64,000 nucleotides of DNA from Mesostigma viride (lineage: Eukaryota; Streptophyta; Mesostigmatophyceae; Mesostigmatales; Mesostigmataceae): NCBI GenBank assembly GCA_009746045.1, contig RPFO01000022.1, forward strand, positions 2,664,041 through 2,728,040. Reading direction: 5' to 3'. Every line of letters starts with the position of its first letter. Positions within the stretch are counted from its first letter, which is position 1. This document shows, piece after piece, positions 42,401-54,400 of the stretch. A program made the position numbers and the translations under genes. The notes below the pieces were generated by a model. The model saw nothing but the letters and a program-made list of their open reading frames with translations, had not been told where the DNA came from and did not search any database.

Positions 42401-45400
42401 AACAATCCCTGAAATATAATGCTGACGACTCTCAACGATTTCAAGTGCCCCAGTCTATGGCCTTGAAAGGCAACCTCTTTGGTACCACTGACAAAAATGT
42501 TGGTATCACTGACATAAATGTTGGTATCACTGACATAACCAGAGCATAAAGCAGTACCAGTATATGATTTTGAGCCCCAGTATGCCCCTAGTAGTATACA
42601 ATACGATGTGATACAGGCATCATGGTCTGTCAGGATGGCATGTCACTGCTGAGTGACGTGTGGACCAAGGAGACCTGATTGTGACCTTGACAGGACATGC
42701 GTACATAACTGCAAGGCGCGGTGGGTTTTATCCTGCGGTCCGTCACGTCGGAGCCCACCGGCCCGCATATAAAAGTGGATAGTCACGTACTTGAGGATTA
42801 GCACTCAAATGACTACAGTGATGGAAATTCCTGAGACATCTCCGAGCATCTGCCAAACGGGGCTACGAGAGGGGACCGTGGCAGTGTGCAACTTTCTCGA
42901 CAAGAGAGCCAGGCTCTTCGCGCTGCCCTCGACAGTGCAGTAGCGGTTCGTGCCCCATGCTGTGAATAAGCATGCTGCCTCCCACCACGCAGAAGAGGCC
43001 ACCGCATCAGCCATGCACGACGAGGGAGGGAACAGGGCCAAAATAGCAGTAGCCAGAGCAGCGCGCGAAATACTTTAAGTGGCGCATGAGGATCGTCTGC
43101 ACTGCCATTTATATGATGAGACGCGGCGTGGATGGCCATGCCAGCAAATGGCAGTACCCCACCCAGACCGCAAGAATGAAGGTTGCCGTAGTACCATCGC
43201 CGCGGAGCTGCCTGAGCATGTCAGGATGTAGACAAGTTTGGTATGGAGACTCTTATGCTATAAATGATGGTTTGGTACGGATCTCACAAGTCATCCTGGC
43301 TGCCACCATGCTACAGATACTCACTCACTTCTCTTCTTCCTTTCTATGCATGTTTTCTACTGCGCTTTTTTATGTTATACTTCAAATTTAATAAAGTCAC
43401 TTGGACGGCCACCTATGAGCCATGCATGCGAGATCTGGATTCCTTTCCCCTACTGCCAGATGCCAGCATTTACCGCGTTCTTGGCGTCAACCATGGCGCC
43501 CGCCGTCACCAGGAGCTCGACCAGGGCGCCATACCCGCGGGACGACGCCAGGTGTAAGGGAATGCTGTTCCTCTGGGGGAGGGGGCGCCATGATTGGGAG
43601 GGGGCCATGATTGGAGTATAGTAGACAGCGCAAGGTCGCACATCGTGGCTAGTGTTAGACACTTCCCTAGACGACCTGACGTGTGACTAGAACAGACACG
43701 GGATGCAGTTGGATGCATACGACATGAGACGAGAACAGACACGAGGTCCCATGGATGTATAAAATTGAACCAGGCCATCAGTACAAACCAATCAGCAGGG
43801 GGGACCTTGAATTGGCTTCTATGCAAAATACAAAGGTGCTACTAGTAGGTCTGGGGGTCCATTGGATGACAAAGAGGGGTTCTTGGCTGACAAGGGTGCA
43901 AGAGGAAGGGGGGTAATTGGTTGACATAGGGCGCAAGAAGAAGGGGGGTAATTGGGTGGCTTAGGGCGCAAGAAGAAGGGGGGTAATTGGGTGAAAAAGG
44001 GCGCAAGAAGAAGGGGGGTAATTGGGTGGCTTAGGGCGCAAGAAGAAGGGGGGTAATTGGTTGAAAAAGGGTGCAAGAAGAAGGGGGGTAATTGGGTGAC
44101 GAAGGGCGCAAGAAGAAGGGGGGTAATTGGTTGAAAAAGGGTGCAAGAAGAAGGGGGGTAATTGGTTGAAAAAGGGTGCAAGAAGAAGGGGGGTAATTGG
44201 TTGACACAGGGCGCAAGAAGAAGGGGGGTAATTGGTTGAAAAAGGGTGCAAGAAGAAGGGGGGTAATTGGTTGACACAGGGCGCAAGAAGAAGGGGGGTA
44301 ATTGGTTGAAAAAGGGCGCAAGAAGAAGGGGGGTAATTGGTTGACATAGGGCGCAAGAAGACGGCACCTAGTGAGCTTGCTGGGGTGGAAACGTTGGTTC
44401 AAACAGCTTTCCATGGGTAGTGTGAGCAGGATGCCGTCGTAAGGGCAGCACACCATGACCATGTCATACAATGCCATAACCTTGTCATATAATACCATAA
44501 CCATGTCATGTATAATACATAAATACTACACACACATGTATATAACACCATAACCATGTCATATAACATAATAACCATGTCCGATAGCACCATAACCATG
44601 TCATATAATGCCATAACCACATCATATAATACCATGCCAATGTCGAATACCCCACACCCTCTTGTTTTGTTCTGACATGACCCTCAAACCACTGCATGGA
44701 GAGAGCGTCTATATCCATATCCAACACCTCAGAACTTGGTTTCTCTGTAGCTTCCCCCCATCTGCCAGTCTGGCGATAAGGTCCTGACCACGAGGTGTCG
44801 ATAAAATATAGTAAGGAGTGGTACTATAAGATGTAAGGAGTGGTACTATACGAAAGTAAGAAGTGGTGCTACAAGATAGTAAGGAGTGGTAATATAAGAT
44901 GCAAGGAGTGGTACTATAAGCTACCAAGAAGTGGTACCGTAATATAGCAAGGAGTGGTACTACAAGCAACTAAGAAGTCATTGCCTTGTGGAGACATAGA
45001 GCAACAAGACAAGACGGTCAGGGGCCGGCCCTGAGGGATGCATGCAGCTCCAAGCATTCAGCCAGCATGTGGCACTCAGTCACGTGCTAGTCATTAACTA
45101 TGACATGGCACTCTGTCACGTGCTCTGTCACGTGCTGTTTAATGAATCGACACGTGGCACTCGCCTTGTCACGGGCGTTCACGTTGGCCTTGCGGTCAAT
45201 GAGGAACTTGGCCAGCTTCAGGTGGCCCCTGGACACCGCCAGGTGCAGCCAGGTGTCGCCCTCCTGGAGCGCCAGCGGGCCGCGGACCTGCCAGTACCGG
45301 GGACACAAGAGGGGACCCGCGTGGGGAAGAACAGGAAATGCAGAGTCTCTTCAATGGGACGGATGTTCATTAACTGAATAATTCATAAGCACGTGACTGC

Positions 45401-48400
45401 ATCACGTGGGTGCCAATAATTAGTTAATTAATTATACTCGTGCTCCCGTTGGGGAGTCACGGAGCACCGGAGTGCTTTTGATCCTTGCATGTGCACAACA
45501 GGAAGAAAGGGCAGAGACCCCCTTTCTCCTTCATGCCAGAGGCATGCCACAGCAGCAATTGGACACGATAGACGATCCGGCAAGTTCTCTGGGTGCAATA
45601 AGACCCGTGTGAGCATATCATAACAAGGAGCGTGGGCAAGTAAGCTGATCATAGCCAGGACATAGCATGGCTGTACAAGGGCTAAGCTAAGGCTATGGCT
45701 GGTTGTGTACCGTGCGTTAGCGGTGCACGTGGCTAGCTAGGTATGGCGGCACGGCTAGGCAAACATTCTAGGCATGGCTGCCATGGCAGGTGCCAATAAA
45801 GGAACTTCCAACCCCCATGATTCATACATTGATGCATGATCGAAGATAATTACTATTTAAAGATTATTCACCTGCCACTGTAAAAACTACAGGAGGCATG
45901 ATTCCTGCATCAGAGATGTTTCAGCAAGGCCCTTGGGTCGGGCACCAGTTGGCGCCCCCAGGTGCCCATGAGACCGTGAGTCATGACTAGAGCTGGGCAA
46001 AGCGGCCCCTTGATGGAGGGGTCGCCCTCGCTAAGCCTAGTATGATGGCTATGGTCCTTGTAGCGGTCACTCTAAGGGTTTGCCTCATGAAATGTAGGAC
46101 ACCGTCATGCGTCACTAGCGTTCGTAATGCCGGAACCTTGCAGGCTCACTGGGGACCTGCGACCGAGTAGCATTCTTGCACGAACGTCACGACGACGACG
46201 CGGGATCGAGCTTGTAGCCTACGCGGCTGTGTGGAGGCCGGTGAGACGGGATGCTCACGGCACGGATCGTCGCGATGCCAAGCCTGTGCTGGTTGTCTGG
46301 TTGATGACATGGTCACTATACTGTAGTAATGTGTTGTGGCACGGGTCCTCGCGATGCCCAGCCTGCGCTGGTTGTCCGGTTGATGACATGGTCACTATAC
46401 TGTAGTGATGTGTTGTGGCACGGGTCCTCGCGATGCCCAGCCTGCGCTGGTTTTCCGGTTGATGAAATGGTCACTATACTGTAGTGATGTGTTGTGGCAA
46501 GGGTCCTCGCGATGCCAAGCTTGTGCTGGTTGTCTCATGGATTAGGGCTGTACCGAATACTGAACCGAATACCGAATATCACTCGAGAACCCAATCAAAT
46601 ACCGAATTCATTCGGATACGGCGGACACATCGCCAAACCGAATCTATTCGAATTCGAATACGGCAATAGCGGTCACGAACCGAATATATTCGATTCAAAT
46701 ACGGAAGGACCAACTATTCAACGAATATATTCGGATCATCTGAATCCAATACTACCTAGCCTGGCTGGTGTCAGTCAGTAAGTACCCTAGTATGCAAGTA
46801 CTTATGTAAGGCCGGACCCGCCCATGGCTCCACTAAATATAACTCTGTCGGATAAGCGGTTTGGGAATGAACTGACTGACTGATTGACGGACGAACGGAC
46901 TGACTGACTGGTGTCAGTCAGTCAGTCTGTGTATTCCCACGCTGCGCCAGCACCCAGGAGTGCCAGACTTCCAAGCTGTTCCAAGCCAGTGGCTGGCTGC
47001 CGGCGTGGCGCGACAGCGCCTGGGTCGCTCCGCAGTCCAGATGGGCTACTACGGCTACTAGTTTCTACTAGACATGTTCCCTTCGGTATTCGGTAAGTGC
47101 AGGATTTATTTGGTATTCGATACGGGCATCAGAGTACCGGATATATTCGGAACCGAGTACGGGAACCACTCGTAGCAATCGAATACATTCGGATTCGATG
47201 CGGTGGACCCAGAGGACCGAATATTCGATACGGGAGCCAAAAATGGTATTCGGTACAACTCTATCATGGATACCATGGTCACTATACTATAGTGATGTCA
47301 AGCCTGTGCTGGTTGTCTCATTGTTGCGGTGAAACCATCAGTAACTGTGAAGGACGTAGCTGTGAAGGCAGCATTGTGACACACCTGTGTGGATGAATGG
47401 CTCCCTTCATTGCCTTGATGCCGTTGGGGTCCCCAACTTTATAAGACGCGGCCTGCCTGCAAGGCCTTGGTGCCATTGCTGTCTTAAACTATAAAAAGGC
47501 TGCCTACCTTCATGGCTTTGGTGCCGTTGGAGTCCCAAACCGCCAGCATCTCCTCCACCAGCGCAATATACTCATCTTCGTATGTGCTCAAGGGGTTGGC
47601 CTGCGCCACCAGCATCAGCATTAGCAGCGACAGCAAAAGCAGAAAAAAGAAGCAACAAGAGAAGCAGCAATGAGCAGCAGGCAGAAGAAGAAAAAGAAGA
47701 AAAAGGAGGAGAAAAGTCAGCACCGCCATTACCACCGCCAGAAAGCGGAGCCCGTTGTGTGTCGTCAAGGGCCACTTCGCGCAAGCAGAGCACCGAAGAC
47801 CACAGGTGGCAGCAGTACTTCTAGTAACGGGACGTATACGTCAGCCGCTGACGCGTCCGACTTTTTCGTCCGCACGTCAGACAGCTGACGCGTAAATTTT
47901 GGCTCTGCGTCAGTCGACTGACGCATAAATTTTGTCTGCACGTCAGTCGTCTGACGCGTAAATTCAAGCAGCAGGTCACTGACGTCAGTACTTATGGGCA
48001 CCGAGTCTATGCGTCAGGCAGGGTCAATATATAGTGGGTACCTACTAATGTACTGAAGTCCACTGACGTTCTAACTTCGTACTGGATATCTACGAATTCA
48101 AGTTCACCAGTTCAGGTCTGTTCGTTGATACGCTTCAAGATTCTAGGCCGTTATCATGCCCATGCCAGACCCGCCGGCCCTTAGCCTGCTTGGCGGCGAG
48201 AGTGACGAGAGTTCTAGACGAATGTAAAATTGTAACCCAGGACGACTGGCACTGGTCGATGTCTCGATGATGGCAAAGGTTTTAGGAATATGATTGATGA
48301 GCTGATTGATGAAGCGTTGCGAGGTTGCCTGATTTACATATTGCTTTGAATCAAATTCCAGGTGTGTTTATTAACGCTGTAGATTTGTTTGCATAAGAAA

Positions 48401-51400
48401 GAATTCTTCCATTACTAGATGCGTAGGGAAATTTCGGGCCGGGTCAGTAATATTGTATAAACATTTAACAACGTGAATGGTTTAGTCCGATAGTCAACTA
48501 GCAAAGTTAGCGACCTGGGGGTTGGAAGTTTTTGGGTGAAGGGATGGCGCCGGATGGAATACTGGGAAAAATTAAATCTGGGGGGATCGCAGCTTTTTTC
48601 ATGCCGAAACAGGCCGCCGACACGGCCAAAGCGCCTGCGCCTGGTCCGCGTGCCATTGTTGGCGTAGGCCAGGCAGCCGACGCGCTGAACCGCAGCAAGA
48701 GGAAAAGGGGGAATGATAGCAACGCAGCCAGCTGTGCAGCAGCAGCATCGGCTCAGTCCGGCAATGCTGGTGAGCCCCCAGGCTGACGCGCCGCCAACGG
48801 CGGCAAGTCAGCCGTTTGACGCGCCGCCAACGGCGGCAAGTCAGCCAGGCTGACGCGGACAAAAACCCTTACTAGAAGCACTGGGTGGCAGCAACAGGGG
48901 GGGAACTACACAGAACTTCAGAGCAGCATCCTCTCCCTTGTGTAATGGCTAGCTCATCTCCCTCTCAGTGATGTGGTGTTCCACTAATGATGTTCCGTGG
49001 CATGGCGGGGTGAGGGGCCATAGGCAAGCCAAGTTCCTCACGCAAAGTGTGGACAATCGCGTGAATGCTTTCCCTGTTGCATATGGATGAGAAGTATTAC
49101 GAGGCCGAACTAAGAAGGTCGTGACAGGGGGCATGACAAGGGCATGACAAGGGCGTGACAAGGGCGCGATAAGGGCGTGATATGGGCGTGGCAATGGCGT
49201 GATAAGGGCGTGTCACGCCATTGCCACGCCCATATCGCGATAAGGGCGTGATATGGGCGTGGCAATGGCGTGATAAGGGCGTGACAACGGCGCGGCAAGG
49301 GAGTGACAAAGGCATGACGACAGTGTGACAAGGGCGTGACAAGGGCGTGACAGAGAGGGCAGCGGGCAAGAAGGACCATGGAGGCATATCGTACCAGCGC
49401 TTGAGGATCCCCCATGTGCCTCTTTGCGTGGTCGGTGAGGACTTGGACGACTTCACGGTGGCCCTTGCCCTCGGCCACGGTCAGCGGCGTCATGCCATCC
49501 TGGTAGACCAATGGGAGGAATGCAGCCGTGATGCGCATTCCAAGAAATGAGTTTGGTATCGAAACACCTGCGCCCTCACCATCATGCCCGGATGAGGCAA
49601 CCAATAGGCTTTCCAACAGCATAAAATTGGTTTACGACAAAGAAATTTGGCGTACAAAAGAACGTAACAGCTGACTCCGTGACAGCTGGAAATGTTCAAC
49701 AATGCACGCAATAAACGGATACATTCGTTAAACCAGACGAGCTCGTCAGCGTATGCACGCATTAGCAAATGTGTAGACACTGCTTAAGCATTGAACTTCT
49801 CAGACAGATGGACTTTGCAACCCCTCCCACCCGGTGAGCGACATGGTCCCACCCCCAGCAGGCATCCCTGGGAGCCCTCACCGCGTCAGTTGTGTTGGGA
49901 TCCGCCTTCTGCGAGAGCAGGTACTTGACCACCTCCGCGTGGCCCTCGCTAGCCGCGACGGCCAACGGCGTCCGCCCTGACTGCATGGTGGGTGGGCGAA
50001 AAGGGAGCGCCGAAATGGAGGGGGGGAGAAGGGATGGGCCAGCATCTCAAACTGATGCTGATCAGCATCTCAAAATGAGTCGCGGGCCATGGTTTTGCGG
50101 CGCAAATGCATGAGATCTGCGGGTGTGCTGTGCGTGTCGCGTGCCTATGAGAAGTTGTGTTGGCAAAGTGACAGACGCAAGCCCACCGAGAAGCCAACCA
50201 AACTAGCGGAAACGTTGGGCCAGAGGACTAGACGTTTCAGTCTCCAAGTAGACATACGTTGCGTCAACATACTAAAACTGTCCCGGCAAATGCTCGATAG
50301 ACATCCGAGGAGACACTATTTCTACTGGCCTCCCTGCCATTTCCCCGGCCTTTGCTGTCATTCCCCGATTTGCAGCCATGCTACCCATCAAGTAGCAACC
50401 GCCATGCAGCCCTTATGATGACGCGCCACACACCTCCCCCCACCTGTACTTGCGCATGCCCCCTGACCCCCCAACCCCCAACCCCTACCCCCCATCCCCC
50501 ACACCATCCTCCTCCCCCTTCCCTATACTCGCGCATGCCATGAACCTTCCAACTTTTTAGCAGGCACCAGGTACCTTCCCACACCCTCGCACTTACGCAC
50601 GCACGCACCTTGTCGTTCTTTCCTGGGTTGGCTCGGTTCGCTCCCAGCAGCATGACCACCTTGATGTGCCCCTTCCCGGCGGCGATGTGCATCGGCGTCT
50701 CCTGGTTCTGCGGGGGACAGAATCGTAAATGAGATTGAAATAGACATGATTAAATGAGACTTGAAAAATTAGATTAGATTAAATGAGACTTGAAAAATTA
50801 GATAGATTAAATGAGACTTGAAATAGACATGATTAAATGAGACTTGAAAAAAAAAACAGATTTGATACATTCATTTGATGAATGATAGCCATGGTGAGGC
50901 CTTGTTTATGCAGCCATCAGGCAGAAACGAGGGGTGGGGCCGTCACAGAGGCTTTGGATTCCTCATTCCCAGCGCAGGGTGTCTATCCCAGGGATTCGTA
51001 CTCTGCTGTGACGTTGGCAGGATGTGAGGTTGGCTGTAACGTAGGCAGCATTCATCGCAGCAAGGATGCACCTCGTGCTTGACTAAGCAGACATGTTCCA
51101 AGTTGTCAGCGATCCTTCGGCCCATTGTGGGCTGATGCCGCGAGCCAAGTCACTGCACCCCAAAGCACCTCCCTTTGTGGCCCTGGAAGAGGATTTACCT
51201 CGACCATTCCGTCAAATAATCTACTGTAATATAATAATGATGCAAAAGTATGCCTTATCATCACAAAGTCATGCTTTCGAAGTCACTCAGGCTACAGGGT
51301 CATGCTTGCACGTCAAATCGCATTCAGCTAATAATGTGACAATTGCCCCGATGCAACACGCACATGTTGATCCTGCCCCATGACTCTCCACATGACAACC

Positions 51401-54400
51401 CCGACTACAAATGACGTGAGTACAACGTACGTGTTGCTTCGAGCAGCCGCTGTGATGGGGACAGACTGCGCTGCAGAGAAGAAGGACCTGCGGCATCATG
51501 CTATCGTCTTCAGGAAAAAGGCAGGCCCAGGGCTGGACATACCCTTAAGCACACACACACGCACACACACACAATCTCCAGCAGACTGCGTTCAAAGCTA
51601 AAGGAATAGTTGCATTCCTCTGGCACCTTTTCATTGAGGATCAGCATAGAAAGCAACCAAGCTACAGATTTCCTTCATCCCCGCTCCACATCAATATGCT
51701 GGCCGGCGTAGCGTGGTGGACTAAACACAACACCCTTGCTGAACAAAATGCCGATGATTGATTCTTTTCATAAAGCTTCGTTCAGGGTGAAGCTGAAGCC
51801 ATGGCACAGACACGTACTTTCCATGCGCTGTGGCTATCTCAATGACTATCTCGACGCATTATGGCGGCAGTGCAGATGCCAGCACCCACCCCATTCCTGG
51901 CCTCCATGTTCGCACCGCTCACGATGAGCTGGTGGGCGGCGGCCAGAGACCCTCCGGCAGCTGCCTGGTGGAGCGCCGTGTTGCCCGTGACCTGCGCCAG
52001 CAATCATCGCGGCATGAATAACAGGGCCATCATATCGTAGTACACTAGTTGGCAGAGACAAGGTACGAGGGCATCATGCGTGGTGGAGCGCCGTGCTGCC
52101 CGTGACCTGCGCCAGCGATCATCACGGCATGAATAACAGGGCCATCATATCGTAGTACACTAGTTGGCAGAGACAAGGTACGAGGGCATCATTGCAGGTG
52201 GAGCGCTGGGCTGCCCGTGACCTGCGCGAGCATCAATAATAGCACGGTGGATGTGGCCATGGCATACAGACAAGACACCGCGATACCATATAGGCACTTC
52301 ATAGTGGCCATGGCATATAGACAAGACACCGCGATACCATATAGGTACTTCATAGTGGCCATGGCATATAGACAAGACACCGCGATACCATATAGGCACT
52401 TCATAGTGGCCATGGCATACAGACAAGACACCGTGATACCATATAGGCACTTCATAGTGGCCATGGCATACAGACAAGACACCGCGATACCATATAGGCA
52501 CTTCATAGTGGCCAAGGCATACAGACAAGACACCGTGACACCATATAGGCACTTCATATACAGTCATTCCCGCGTTAAGTTGCGATCGCCGCCAAATTCT
52601 GGGTGCCGTAACTTAACGCGGGAACGTAACTTAACGGTAGAATTAGGCGAGCAGCCCACCCCCTCCTACTCCGACGGACTTCTATACGGCATTCGACAGC
52701 TCTCGTCAAGCCCGATTCAGCTGCAGCATCAAGGCCTCTCAAAGTACGGGATTTCGTACCATTTCTGGATGCGGCGAGGCTGGGCGCTGCGGGATGCTTG
52801 GGTGATAGGCTGATAGCGAGGCTGCGCAGCTGCGACTTTGCTAGTTCAGCTCAGTTCAGATCCGGCTGAGCAGGTCATCCTGCTGTAGCCTGGCACTAGC
52901 TATGTTCTGCGACTCTTCTTCTTCTGTGTTCTGTGTTCCGGCCTCCCGGAATCCGGGTTCCCTGTTCCCTGCGACCCTGCCGAGCTCGGCCTAATGAGCT
53001 CGCCCTATTGCCACTAATTAAGTGGAGCATTCAGCATGGCCTATTTTGCTTCCTATACAAACTGTATCGTCACAACTGCAACGTCGTCTCACTTATTAGC
53101 TATTATCATAGCGGGCCCCCTATTCTGGAGTCCGGACGTCCGGACTTGGCCATTTTCGGCATCCTCCGCAGCCAAAAGTAGCCCGACGACTACACTTTGG
53201 CTCAATGCCACGTTAAGTTATGATGGCACCCAGGCTTAAGTTACCGTCGCCGCCCACACTTCGGCGTCGTAACTTAACGCGGGAACGTAACCTTAAGAAT
53301 CATAAACCTAACGCGGGAATGACTGTAGACTCTTCATATAGGCACCGCATATAGGACACTGCGATACCATCAGTGGTGTTGCCCCCGTGATTGGCATCAA
53401 ATCGCCGCACACAGTGTACACGGTTATATGTGAGCGGGAACAGCAGTTGTGTATGGGGCCGAACTTGCCTGTGCAATAGCACGGTGAGATTTTTGTCACT
53501 GCTCGTCGCAAGTGCCATCCTCTGGTCATAGTCTTACAACGACGCGTCGACAGAAGGTAGACAGGTCAAGGCATGATGTGGTAAACGGTGCGATGGGACC
53601 AAGGAGCGGGTGCATGGCTTTGCTTCATCCCAATTGCCAAGGGCCTTGCTACTCCCGCAGCCGCAATAGCCCACACCGCTGCAACACATGCATGCACACA
53701 CATGCACCCCCTCCCTCCTCCCTTCTCTCTCCCCCCCCCCCCCCTCCCCCAAACACACACACGCAGTCAAGCAAATGTGCACACACATACATACACAAAA
53801 AGAAAAGTACTCATAGTTGCATACAGCTTTGGACACAAGGTCGGGGCACCCACCCCAGACTTTGCCTCCAAGCGGCTGTCCTTTGTTACGTTACGAATGA
53901 CATAGACGCACACATGCATACACACCAATGTGATGCACACACACACAAACACACACTTTGCCTCCAAGTTGGCTGTCCTACGATGAAGGACAGTCCTCTA
54001 AACTCGAATGTGAGGAAGGGCACATGTATAAAACGCAGCGCACGCCAGGCTGTGTGCACCCACCCCGCCCTTTGCCTCCAGGTTGGCGTTGTTCTCCAGC
54101 AGCAGCTGCACGAGCTTGGTGTGGCCCCGCGCTGCCGCCAGGTGCAGCCAGGTGTCGCCATCCTGTGGTGCCAGCGACGCGGCCGACAAGCAACCATAGT
54201 GGGTTGATGCCCATTGATCCAGGTCAGTGCCAACACACCGGGGCGAAATGGGACAAAGCACTGCTCATTTGGGGGCCCGATCCCGATCGTTTGGGAAGCT
54301 TAACAGCGCGGCACCAAATATTTTTGTAGCTTGAAGGCAGGATGAGCCGGACGAGCGGCCAAAAGCTGTGACAGCCACAGCAGACACAGTTATGAATGGT

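Noticed and set aside
43819-44504. Pro/Leu-rich minus ORFs
   Set aside because: Translation of the 35-bp minisatellite.
52160-52813. Met/Tyr/His-rich ORFs on both strands
   Set aside because: 51 bp is a multiple of three, so the 51-bp array stays open. They run into a MITE.
53512-54207. 231-codon plus-strand ORF
   Set aside because: Antisense to ankyrin exon 2 and full of CA/C-rich repeats. No domain.
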